The position numbers and the translations under genes were made by a program. Positions 16,197-24,715 of a stretch of DNA of 51,825 bases are shown piece after piece. The stretch's first letter is position 1, and the number at the start of each line of letters is the position of its first letter. The DNA comes from Atopostipes sp043425375 (lineage in GTDB: Bacteria; Bacillota; Bacilli; Lactobacillales; Carnobacteriaceae_A). The notes beneath the pieces are model-generated. The model did no database searches. It was not told the origin of the DNA and saw only the letters and a list, made by a program, of their open reading frames with translations. The DNA is taken from positions 1-51,825 of the forward strand of contig JBHWQC010000102.1 of assembly GCA_043425375.1 (NCBI GenBank), read 5' to 3'.

Positions 16197-18671
16197 TTAT
16201 TCTTCTATTTCTTCTTCCGCTTCTTCATAGAGTAAGTCATCCCGTCGATAATCTATCGGCTGTCCATCCAGCGTTTCATCGAGTAAAAAAGAGCCGTTAC
16301 TATATCGATCACTAATTTTGTAATCGCTCGGTTTAAAGGAGAAAATCTTATTCTCATCTGTCAAAATAGAGAGTGTTTCTTCATCCATCTTCACTTCAAT
16401 AAGTAAACGCATGCGATGGGGATTTGCTTTTAATTCTCTTAAAACAAGCAATCCTCGCTTCGCTCTTGAAATCACATCAAAATCTGTAAGATTCATTTTC
16501 TTAACAGCCCCACGTTGCGTAACAATCATGGCTAAATTTTCTGCTTTATTCGTATTGATTATCATCCCCGAAACGACAGAGTCCCCGTCTTTTAGATTCA
16601 TCGATTTTACCCCTTTGGCATTCGGACCAAAGGTTGACACCTCTGTTAATGGAAAACGTAGACCATAACCACGGCGACTGACTAAGAATACATCATCCGT
16701 TGAGTTTTCTTCGATTTCGTAGACACGTAATAAGGCATCTGTTTCTTCATGCAGTTTAATAGCCACTGAACTTGACGAGCGATAATTTCTTTTATGTTTA
16801 AAATCCGCTACAGCGGTTTGTTTAATATAGCCGCTTCTTGTCAAGAAAACAAAATGGCGATCTTTCGGTAAGGTTTTGTAGCCGTAAACGGCAATAATAT
16901 GCTCATCGGCTTCAAAATTAATGGATTGAGAGATATGCTGCCCTGCATCTTTCCAACGAATATCCGGCAGTTCATGTATTGGCCGGTTGATGACATTTCC
17001 TTTATTTGTAAAAATCACCAATTGCTCTAAAGTAGACATCCGCTTCGCATAAATGACTTTGTCTCCCGTACGAATACCAATATCATTCGGCTCAGAAGAG
17101 GCATACGACCTTGAACTAGTCCGCTTAATGTAGCCTTCTTTTGTCACCGTCACAATAACCTCTTCTTCAGAAACAAGCACTGCTTTTTCCACTTTCAACT
17201 CTTCAATCTCGTCTTCGATTTGAGTAAGTCTCGGCGTTGAATAGTCTTTTTTCATTTCCAGCAGTTCTTTTTCAATCACTTTGTTTAGTTTCTTTTCAGA
17301 ACCTAAAATCGACTTGTATTCTTTAATCCGCTTCTCCAGTTGATTCGCTTCGTTTTGAAGATCGGTAATGTCCGTATTGGTTAACCGATAAAGTTGGAGA
17401 TTAACAATCGCTTCCGCTTGTTTTTCACTAAATTCAAATTCATTGATTAAATTGACTTTAGCGTGGGACTTATTTTTACTTTCGCGAATAACCGCAATCA
17501 CTTGATCTAAAAGCGAAATGGCTTTTATCAACCCTTGAACAATGTGCTCTCTCGCCTGATCCTTTTCTAACAGATTTTGGGTGCGACGTGTAATCACTTC
17601 ACGCCTAAAGGTTAGATAGCTTTCTAAAATTTCTTTTAAACCAAGCTGCTTGGGCTGCTTGTCGTCGATGGTCACCACGTTAAAATTATAAGAGACTTGT
17701 AAATCCGTATTTTTTAACAAGTAAGTCAAAATTCCATCCGCATTCACATTCTTTCGAAGCTCAATCACCATCCGCACACCGTCTCGGTCGGTTTCATCTC
17801 GGACGTCCGCAATCCCGTCAATCTTTTTATTGATTCGGATATCATGCATCTGTCGGTACAAATTACCTTTGTTCACATCATAAGGAATTTCAGTGACAAC
17901 GATTTGTTCACGACCCCCGCGTATTTTCTCAATGTCAGTCTTTGCCCGAATAATAATGCGGCCTTTGCCCGTTTTATAGGCTTTTTCTAAACCGCTAGCG
18001 CCTTGAACAATGCCCCCCGTCGGAAAATCAGGTCCTTTGACAAACTTCATCAGCTGTTTGAAAGAAGCATCTGGTTTTTTGATTAAATGAACGGTTGCAT
18101 CAATGACTTCCCCTAAGTTATGCGGTGGAATATCTGTCGCATAACCCGAAGAAATACCTGTTGCACCGTTGACTAAAAGATTTGGATAACGGGCCGGTAA
18201 AACAGTCGGTTCTTCATCCGTATCATCAAAGTTTAAGACATAATCCACCGTATCATACGGCAAGTCTTTCACCAATTCATCGGCTAATTTGGACAAACGC
18301 GCTTCTGTATAACGCATAGCAGCTGCTGGATCGCCATCCATACTACCGTTGTTTCCTTGCATATCTACAAGCGGCATCCGCATTTTCCATTCCTGACTCA
18401 AACGAACCATTGCATCATACACGGAGGTGTCCCCGTGCGGATGATAGTTGCCAATCACGTTACCCACAGTTTTAGCCGCTTTTCGGTACCCTTTATCATA
18501 GGTGTTATTGGCTTGTGACATCGCATAAATAATTCGTCGTTGTACCGGCTTTAACCCATCTCGAATATCTGGGATAGCTCTTTCTTGAATAATGTATTTA
18601 GAGTACCGTCCGAAACGATCCCCCATCACATTTTCTAATGTAATTTTTTGTATTCCCGTATTTTCTGCCAT
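16197..18671 (-). CDS. parC: DNA topoisomerase IV subunit A
   Basis: ParC cuts and rejoins DNA and with ParE decatenates daughter chromosomes. The 824-residue protein has the winged-helix catalytic domain with active-site Tyr121 (AMRYTEARL), the quinolone-pocket helix HPHGDTSVYDAMVR (residues 77-90), the coiled-coil gate region, and a C-terminal beta-pinwheel of GyrA-type blades (such as ENKIFSFKPSDYK). ParC rather than GyrA is supported by the ParE partner gene and the absence of a GyrA-box QRRGGKG. The start overlaps the parE stop by one base (TAATG). The pocket residue equivalent to Ser79/80 of other Gram-positive ParC is Thr82. Confidence 0.96.
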   Translation of the reverse strand: MAENTGIQKITLENVMGDRFGRYSKYIIQERAIPDIRDGLKPVQRRIIYAMSQANNTYDKGYRKAAKTVGNVIGNYHPHGDTSVYDAMVRLSQEWKMRMPLVDMQGNNGSMDGDPAAAMRYTEARLSKLADELVKDLPYDTVDYVLNFDDTDEEPTVLPARYPNLLVNGATGISSGYATDIPPHNLGEVIDATVHLIKKPDASFKQLMKFVKGPDFPTGGIVQGASGLEKAYKTGKGRIIIRAKTDIEKIRGGREQIVVTEIPYDVNKGNLYRQMHDIRINKKIDGIADVRDETDRDGVRMVIELRKNVNADGILTYLLKNTDLQVSYNFNVVTIDDKQPKQLGLKEILESYLTFRREVITRRTQNLLEKDQAREHIVQGLIKAISLLDQVIAVIRESKNKSHAKVNLINEFEFSEKQAEAIVNLQLYRLTNTDITDLQNEANQLEKRIKEYKSILGSEKKLNKVIEKELLEMKKDYSTPRLTQIEDEIEELKVEKAVLVSEEEVIVTVTKEGYIKRTSSRSYASSEPNDIGIRTGDKVIYAKRMSTLEQLVIFTNKGNVINRPIHELPDIRWKDAGQHISQSINFEADEHIIAVYGYKTLPKDRHFVFLTRSGYIKQTAVADFKHKRNYRSSSSVAIKLHEETDALLRVYEIEENSTDDVFLVSRRGYGLRFPLTEVSTFGPNAKGVKSMNLKDGDSVVSGMIINTNKAENLAMIVTQRGAVKKMNLTDFDVISRAKRGLLVLRELKANPHRMRLLIEVKMDEETLSILTDENKIFSFKPSDYKISDRYSNGSFLLDETLDGQPIDYRRDDLLYEEAEEEIEE

Positions 18672-20665
18672 TAGACATCTAACCTTTCTTGACGTAATGG
18701 ATCTTCTTCATTTTCTTCCAGCACTTCTTCGGTCTCTAAAATACTGCCGTCTTCACCCATTGTGAATTCCACGTTCTCTTCTAACCATTCGCGTCGCGGA
18801 GCCACTTTTGAGCCCATGAGTACAGAAACGCGTCGTTCAGCTTGCGCTTCATCATCAATCGTGACTTGAATTAAGGTGCGTTTTTCAGGATCCATCGTTG
18901 TTTCCCATAACTGATCGGCATTCATTTCTCCCAGACCTTTGTAGCGCTGAAGCTGATAGTTTTTAAGATTTTTTGTTGTTGTTTCTAATTCTTCATCCGT
19001 CCACGCATATTGTGACTGTCTCTTCTTTCCGCTGCCCCAAGTAATTTTATATAAAGGCGGTTGAGCCAGATAGACTTTTCCGGCATCAATCAACGGACGC
19101 ATGTAGCGGTAAAAGAACGTTAAGAGCAAGGTTTGAATGTGGGCGCCATCTGTATCCGCATCCGTCATAATAATGACCTTGTCATAATTGCAATCGTCTA
19201 AATCAAATTCAGGCCCTACACCGGCCCCAATCGTGTAAATCATCGTCGCAATTTCTTCGTTTTTAAAAATATCGGTAATCGACGCTTTTTCGGTATTGAT
19301 CACCTTACCGCGTAAAGGCAGAATCGCTTGGAAAGTACGGTCGCGCCCTTGTTTCGCGGACCCGCCGGCTGAGTTCCCCTCCACAAGATATAATTCATTT
19401 CTTTTTGCATTGCGCCCTTGTGCCGGCGTCAATTTATCAGAAATCAACGCATCTCTTTGACGCTGTGATTTACTATCTCTTGAAGCATTTTTCGCTTTAC
19501 GCGCCGCTTCACGTGCTTCGCGTGCTTTAATGGCTTTACGGACAATTTGTTGAGAAATATCGCCATTTTCAGCTAGAAAGAAGCCAAGATTTTCTGAAAT
19601 TACCGCATCAACGGCTGGACGTGCTTCGGCTGTTCCTAATTTGTTTTTCGTCTGCCCATCAAATTGCAGTAAGTGTTCAGGAATCCGCACAGATAAAATA
19701 ACCGCAATCCCTTCGCGGATATCAGAACCTTCTAAGTTTTTATCTTTGTCCTTTAATAAGTCGATGCTTCTGGCATACTCGTTAAAGGTCTTCGTTAACG
19801 CTGTCTTTGCGCCTGTTTCATGGGTACCGGCATCACGTGTCCGTACATTATTGACGAAACTTAAAAAGTTTTCTGTATAGCCGTCATTATACTGGAAAGC
19901 AAATTCAACTTCGATGTCATTGCTTTTTCCTTCAAAATAACCGATGGGGGTCAGGGTATCTTTGTCTTCATTGAGATACTCTACAAAAGATTTAATCCCA
20001 TCTTCATAGTAATAGACTTCTTCCAAATCTTCTTCACGATTATCAATAATTTGAATATGAAGTTTCTTTAGTAAAAAGGCGGATTCACGCATACGCTCCG
20101 ACAAAGTATCAAAGGAAATCTCTGTATTGCCAAAGATTTCTGGATCGGGTTTAAAGTGAATCGTTGTACCAGAGGCTTTGCTTTTAATCTTTGACCGTTT
20201 CACATTGCCATCTGGCTTCCCGCCGTCTTTAAATTTCTGAACATATTCATACCCGTCTCGTTGAACAGCAACAATTAACCACTCGGACAAGGCATTGACT
20301 ACAGCAGCTCCCACCCCATGTAGACCACCAGAGGTTTTATAGCCGCCGTCTTCGCTAAACTTCCCTCCGGCATGAAGGATTGTAAAAATGACTTGCAAGG
20401 TAGGAATGCCTGACTCATGCATTCCCGTGGGCATCCCCCGTCCGTTGTCCTTTACACTGATGCTGTTATCTTCATGAATCGTTAATTTAATTTTATCTCC
20501 GTGTCCTGCTAACACCTCATCCACGGAGTTATCGACAATCTCATAAACAAGATGATGCAAACCGCGAGAATCTGTAGATCCTATATACATGCCTGGACGT
20601 TTTCTAACTGCGTCCAGACCTTCTAAAATTTGGATAGAAGAATCTGAGTATTCTTGTTGTGCCAT
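18671..20665 (-). CDS. parE: DNA topoisomerase IV subunit B
   Basis: This is the ATPase subunit of topoisomerase IV. The 664-residue protein has the GHKL ATP site (EIVDNSVDEVLAGHG, DNGRGMP, GGLHGVGAAVVNALS), the transducer domain, then the TOPRIM metal site (EGNSAGGSAKQGRDR and DADTDGAHIQTLLLT). parE precedes and overlaps parC, the usual Gram-positive order. It is divergent from plsY, also as in streptococci and enterococci. Confidence 0.96.
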   Translation of the reverse strand: MAQQEYSDSSIQILEGLDAVRKRPGMYIGSTDSRGLHHLVYEIVDNSVDEVLAGHGDKIKLTIHEDNSISVKDNGRGMPTGMHESGIPTLQVIFTILHAGGKFSEDGGYKTSGGLHGVGAAVVNALSEWLIVAVQRDGYEYVQKFKDGGKPDGNVKRSKIKSKASGTTIHFKPDPEIFGNTEISFDTLSERMRESAFLLKKLHIQIIDNREEDLEEVYYYEDGIKSFVEYLNEDKDTLTPIGYFEGKSNDIEVEFAFQYNDGYTENFLSFVNNVRTRDAGTHETGAKTALTKTFNEYARSIDLLKDKDKNLEGSDIREGIAVILSVRIPEHLLQFDGQTKNKLGTAEARPAVDAVISENLGFFLAENGDISQQIVRKAIKAREAREAARKAKNASRDSKSQRQRDALISDKLTPAQGRNAKRNELYLVEGNSAGGSAKQGRDRTFQAILPLRGKVINTEKASITDIFKNEEIATMIYTIGAGVGPEFDLDDCNYDKVIIMTDADTDGAHIQTLLLTFFYRYMRPLIDAGKVYLAQPPLYKITWGSGKKRQSQYAWTDEELETTTKNLKNYQLQRYKGLGEMNADQLWETTMDPEKRTLIQVTIDDEAQAERRVSVLMGSKVAPRREWLEENVEFTMGEDGSILETEEVLEENEEDPLRQERLDV

Positions 20666-20743
20666 AAATAGTGCACTCCTTCTGTAAAAACTAATTCTTT
20701 TTTAAACAAAACGTTTGTTCCTGTATAGCTAAGATACTTCTTA

Positions 20744-20752
20744 AGTATACCA
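20744..20752 (-). promoter_or_regulatory. Promoter of parE-parC (extended -10)
   Basis: On the - strand TG-G-TATACT lies about 80 bases upstream of the parE ATG. No good -35 is visible, as is common for extended -10 promoters. Confidence 0.55.
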
Positions 20753-20884
20753 TAAATAGAATAAAAAGCACTGAAAGAGTTGTATTATCAGCTTTTAAAG
20801 CTATTTTTATTCTGTGTTTTTTACTCAATAGCTCATCAAGAATACCTTTTTTGGCCCTATGCTGCAACAAAAAATAATTTCTTT

Positions 20885-20913
20885 TTAACGAATGCAAAGA
20901 AACATGGTAAAAT
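20885..20913 (+). promoter_or_regulatory. Promoter of plsY
   Basis: TTAACG (20885-20890), a 17-base spacer ending in TGG, then TAAAAT (20908-20913): an extended -10 promoter about 70 bases before the plsY start. The rest of the parE-plsY intergenic region (20666-20981) is AT-rich and shows no further gene. Confidence 0.6.
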
Positions 20914-20981
20914 AAACCTAGCAGTCATGGTGCATTTTGTGTACGTAAAAATAAAAACATCATGATAAAGGAGAGATTTTT

Positions 20982-21593
20982 GTGGATATAATCATTCTAA
21001 TGGTTATTGCCTATTTGTTAGGTTCTATTCCATCTGGTGTTTGGATTGGAAAAATATTTTTTGATAAAGATATCCGAAATTATGGGAGTGGAAATACAGG
21101 AGCTACGAATACGTTTCGTATTTTGGGACCAAAAGCTGGTACAGCTGCTTTAGTCATGGATGTGTTAAAAGGATTTGTTGCCACTTATCTGCCCATCTAT
21201 TTCGGTACAGCTATTCATCCTATTTTTATCGGCCTCTTTGCTATTTTAGGGCATGTCTATCCTCTTTATATTCAATTTAAAGGCGGAAAAGCAGTGGCGA
21301 CAACTGCAGGTGTGGTTTTAGCCATTTCTCCCATTTTTTTGCTGTTCTTTGTCGGGGTCTTTTTACTCATTTTACTCACAACCAGCACAGTCAGCATCGC
21401 CAGTATGGGGGCAGTCCTACTAGCGGCTATAGGATCCTTTTTTCTTGGAGATCCTATTATATCGGCCGTGATATGGGCGCTGGCTCTAGCCATTGTCTAC
21501 TTACACCGAGAAAACGTCAAACGGATTTATGGGGGAACAGAAAGTCGTGTGCCCTTTGGATTGAGAAGCTCAAAAAAAGATCAGCAGCAATAA
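20982..21593 (+). CDS. plsY: Acyl-phosphate:glycerol-3-phosphate acyltransferase
   Basis: PlsY makes lysophosphatidate from acyl-phosphate and glycerol-3-phosphate, the first step of phospholipid synthesis, in the membrane. The 203-residue protein has about six hydrophobic helices and the three conserved loops: GSIPSGVWIGK, GSGNTGATNTFR and GHVYPLYIQFKGGKAVATTAGV. GTG start with AAAGGAG upstream. Single-gene unit ending at a shared hairpin. Confidence 0.96.
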   Translation: MDIIILMVIAYLLGSIPSGVWIGKIFFDKDIRNYGSGNTGATNTFRILGPKAGTAALVMDVLKGFVATYLPIYFGTAIHPIFIGLFAILGHVYPLYIQFKGGKAVATTAGVVLAISPIFLLFFVGVFLLILLTTSTVSIASMGAVLLAAIGSFFLGDPIISAVIWALALAIVYLHRENVKRIYGGTESRVPFGLRSSKKDQQQ

Positions 21594-21599
21594 AAAAAG

Positions 21600-21636
21600 A
21601 CGGCTTATTATCTAGTTGATCTAGATAACAAGCCGT
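21600..21636. terminator. Bidirectional terminator between plsY and hslU
   Basis: A 16-bp stem, ACGGCTTATTATCTAG with CTAGATAACAAGCCGT, has a single mismatch that becomes a G-U pair in the - strand RNA. A and T runs flank it on both sides. Confidence 0.9.
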
Positions 21637-21643
21637 GTATTTT

Positions 21644-23089
21644 TTATAGAATATATTGAGAAAGATCTCTATCTTCTGCAATATCACCAATACGATCCGT
21701 GACATATTGTTTTGTAATTTGAACCTCACCGATGTTCATATCGGATGCCTCAAAGAGTAATTCTTCCAGCAATTTTTCAAGAATCGTGTGTAGACGACGT
21801 GCGCCGATATTATCCGTTTCATGGTTTACCTTTTCGGCCACTCGCGCTATTTCTTCAATCGCATCCATCGTAAAGTTTACGTCGATATTTTCTGTTTCCA
21901 GTAAAGCTCGGTATTGTTTAATAAGTGAGTTTTTTGTTTCCGTAAGAATACGAACAAAGTCCTCGGCCGTTAAATCATCAAGCTCTACACGAATTGGGAA
22001 ACGTCCTTGCAACTCAGGAATGAGATCACTTGGTTTAGACATATGGAAAGCACCAGAGCCAATAAAGAGCACATAATCTGTTTTCACATTCCCATATTTT
22101 GTTTGAACAATCGATCCTTCAACAATTGGCAAGATATCTCTTTGAACACCCTCACGAGATACTTGTTGTTGACCTCCGTCTTGTCCACCAGCAATCTTAT
22201 CAATCTCATCTAAAAAGATAATCCCGCTATTTTCCGCTAACTTTACCGCTTCTGCGTTAATATCTTCTGAGTTGATCATTTGATCTGCCGCTTCTTCAGT
22301 TAATACTTCGATAGCATCTTTGACCGTCATTTTCCGTTTCACTTTTTTCGGCGGCCGTAAGGAGCCTAACGTATCCGACAAGTCAATTCCCATCTGTTCA
22401 AACTGAGCATTCATCGGACCAGCTGGCGGATTTTTCTTCTCTTCTACCTTAATTTCAATTTCACGTAAATCCAATACGCCTCGTCTAATTTGGTCTTCCA
22501 ATTCACTACGTTTTGTCGAAATTTCTTCTGTGACTTCTTCTTCTGGTTCTTCTTCGGGCATCGGGAAGCCTGAAGGATCCATACCGAAATTACGGAACAT
22601 TTGACTCATTGGGTGGTCATTTTTTGCTGTTTTTTCTTTCCGAATGCCCGGCGCCAAGATTTTCGCAATTTCTTTAATGGCTTTCTCTTCTGCACGAGCG
22701 TGTACTTGATTGCGTTTCTGTTGACGGACAATTTGAACCGCTGCTTCCACTAAATCACGAACCATCGATTCCACATCGCGTCCAACGTACCCGACTTCCG
22801 TAAATTTCGTCGCTTCTACTTTTACGAAAGGCGCCTGTAAAATGTTTGCCAAACGACGGGCGATTTCTGTTTTCCCTACACCTGTGGGTCCAATCATTAA
22901 AATATTTTTAGGCGTAATTTCTTTTTGCATTTCTTCATCAATTAATTGTCTGCGGTATCGATTACGCAAGGCAATCGCTACCGATTTTTTAGCATCGTCT
23001 TGTCCAATAATATATTGATTCAACCGCTCAACAATTTCTCTGGGCGTTAATTCACTCGAATTTACCAATCTCTTGTCACTCACTTTCAT
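21644..23089 (-). CDS. hslU: HslUV protease ATPase subunit
   Basis: This AAA+ unfoldase feeds the HslV peptidase. The 481-residue protein has Walker A GPTGVGKTEIARRLA, the pore motif GYVGRD, an intermediate domain (about residues 110-240), Walker B IIFLDEIDKIA, and the C-terminal tail ending YIL that docks into HslV. It overlaps hslV by 14 bases. It is the last gene of xerC-hslV-hslU; codY, which follows here in Bacillus and enterococci, is absent. Confidence 0.96.
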   Translation of the reverse strand: MKVSDKRLVNSSELTPREIVERLNQYIIGQDDAKKSVAIALRNRYRRQLIDEEMQKEITPKNILMIGPTGVGKTEIARRLANILQAPFVKVEATKFTEVGYVGRDVESMVRDLVEAAVQIVRQQKRNQVHARAEEKAIKEIAKILAPGIRKEKTAKNDHPMSQMFRNFGMDPSGFPMPEEEPEEEVTEEISTKRSELEDQIRRGVLDLREIEIKVEEKKNPPAGPMNAQFEQMGIDLSDTLGSLRPPKKVKRKMTVKDAIEVLTEEAADQMINSEDINAEAVKLAENSGIIFLDEIDKIAGGQDGGQQQVSREGVQRDILPIVEGSIVQTKYGNVKTDYVLFIGSGAFHMSKPSDLIPELQGRFPIRVELDDLTAEDFVRILTETKNSLIKQYRALLETENIDVNFTMDAIEEIARVAEKVNHETDNIGARRLHTILEKLLEELLFEASDMNIGEVQITKQYVTDRIGDIAEDRDLSQYIL

Positions 23090-23627
23090 CTAATTTTTCA
23101 GTTACAATATTTCCGTTTGTAAAGACATCAATTTCTGATGCAATTTTTAATCCCTCATAAGCAATTTTTTCAGCTGACATGTCGGTATTGTGCCGTTTAA
23201 GTGCCCGGGCTGCTGCCAGAGCATAGTTGCCACCTGAACCGATACTTAATACATCATCATCAGGAGCAATCACTTCACCTGTCCCTGAGATCAATAAAAT
23301 TTCATCTTTATCCATAGCAATCAACAAGGCTTCCAATTGTCGCATTTGCTTGTCTGAACGCCATTCTTTTGCCAGTTCAACGGCTGCTTGTTGTAAATTT
23401 CCTTTACGGGCGTTTAAATACCCTTCAAATTTCTCTTGTAGGGTGTAAGCATCTGCCACACTTCCAGCAAAACCTACAAGGACTTGATTTTTATAAATTT
23501 TACGTATTTTTCGTGCTGTGCCTTTCATAATCACAGATTCGCCCATAGTTACCTGGCCATCGCCTGCCATTGCTGTTTCTCCGTTATGGCGAACTGCTAA
23601 TATTGTTGTTGCATGAAATTTAACCAT
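23076..23627 (-). CDS. hslV: HslUV protease peptidase subunit
   Basis: The 183-residue product is the proteasome-like peptidase of HslUV. The predicted N-terminal nucleophile is Thr7 in FHATTILAVRHNG, after removal of six residues; GDGQVTMG and the GSGGNYALAAARAL segment complete the fold. Like Bacillus HslV it carries a short extension before the Thr, but the residue after Met is Val, not the Ser that Bacillus CodW uses as nucleophile. Its 3' end overlaps hslU. Confidence 0.95.
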   Translation of the reverse strand: MVKFHATTILAVRHNGETAMAGDGQVTMGESVIMKGTARKIRKIYKNQVLVGFAGSVADAYTLQEKFEGYLNARKGNLQQAAVELAKEWRSDKQMRQLEALLIAMDKDEILLISGTGEVIAPDDDVLSIGSGGNYALAAARALKRHNTDMSAEKIAYEGLKIASEIDVFTNGNIVTEKLDESE

Positions 23628-23674
23628 TCAACTTCCTCCTAAAAACTGTTCTCTATTCCCGTGCTATCCTTGCA

Positions 23675-24577
23675 TTAAGCACGCGGATGAAACTGATTAT
23701 AATTTTTTAACAAATGATCTTTTGTGACGTGCGTATAAATTTGAGTCGACGAGAGACTTTTATGGCCAAGCAATTCTTGTACCGTCCGCATATCTGCTCC
23801 ATTGTCTAGCATATGGGTAGCAAAGGAGTGACGTAATTTATGCGGATGAATAGATGAAGTCAAGCTTGTTTTTTTAATGAGGGCATTCAAAGCATATTGA
23901 ATCCCAGACACAGAGATATGATCGCCATATTGACTAATCAGCAGATAGTCATGCGCCTTTTGATATTTCTTCATTAAAGGTGTCCGGCATTTTTCTAGAT
24001 ACTCTTCAATCGCGACTTTAGCAAATTCGCCAAAGGGCACATAGCGTTCGCGGTTCCCTTTCCCTAAAACGAGCAATACACCTAAATCTAAATCCACATG
24101 TTCTATTTGTAGATTCTGGCACTCACTGACTCGAATACCGGTTCCGTACAGGAGTTCCAACAATACTTTGTCACGGTAGTCGAGTGGTTCTTCACCAGCT
24201 ACCGTATCAAACAACTCTTTGATTTCTTCATCATAAAAAAAGTTCGGCAAACGAAAACCTGTTTTTTTCAAATGCAGATAAGAGAATGGGTTTTCTTGAA
24301 GAAATGCATGATTGAGCATGTATTGATAAAAAGCGCGCAAGCTTGAAATTTTTCTTGAAATCGACGTCCGGCTGTATTTTTCATCCGTCAATCGACTTAA
24401 ATAAATCCGGGCATCTGCTATGTCAACAGCCAATAAATCGGCATCGCCAGTTTCTTCTAAAAAAGCAATAAAGTGTTGGATGTCTTGAAAATAAGCCTCT
24501 TTCGTTAAGTCAGAATAATTCCGCTCATGGGTCAGATAGCTCATAAATTCACTCACTAAATCTCTTTGCTTTTCCAT
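23675..24577 (-). CDS. xerC: Tyrosine recombinase XerC
   Basis: XerC with XerD resolves chromosome dimers at dif. The 300-residue protein has an N-terminal SAM-like DNA-binding domain (residues about 8-95) and a catalytic domain with Arg in GTGIRVSECQNL, the HPHKLRHSFATHML box, GHKSLSSTQIYTHV and nucleophile Tyr281. The ATG at 24577 is chosen over an in-frame TTG one codon earlier because TGGAGG is 7 bases upstream. It precedes hslV (the Bacillus codV-codW-codX order). An extended -10 (TGC-TAGAAT, 24614-24619, - strand) suggests its own promoter after the topA terminator. Confidence 0.94.
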   Translation of the reverse strand: MEKQRDLVSEFMSYLTHERNYSDLTKEAYFQDIQHFIAFLEETGDADLLAVDIADARIYLSRLTDEKYSRTSISRKISSLRAFYQYMLNHAFLQENPFSYLHLKKTGFRLPNFFYDEEIKELFDTVAGEEPLDYRDKVLLELLYGTGIRVSECQNLQIEHVDLDLGVLLVLGKGNRERYVPFGEFAKVAIEEYLEKCRTPLMKKYQKAHDYLLISQYGDHISVSGIQYALNALIKKTSLTSSIHPHKLRHSFATHMLDNGADMRTVQELLGHKSLSSTQIYTHVTKDHLLKNYNQFHPRA

Positions 24578-24669
24578 CAAAAAACCTCCAACTTATTTAA
24601 TACTCACTCCCTTATTCTAGCATACATCTTGGATAAACTGTTTTAAAAATCATTGAAACCTTTATGAAG

Positions 24670-24705
24670 AAAAATCGCTGAATAGACCGGCTATCAGCGA
24701 TTTTT
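24670..24705 (-). terminator. Terminator of topA
   Basis: AAAAATCGCTGA (24670-24681) pairs perfectly with TCAGCGATTTTT (24694-24705), lying just after the topA stop on the - strand. Confidence 0.9.
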
Positions 24706-24715
24706 AAAGATTGAA

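Noticed and set aside
20700..20718. AACAAAACGTTTGTT near-palindrome in the parE leader
   Set aside because: Short, AT-rich and with an unpaired base; no regulator family is suggested and chance is likely.
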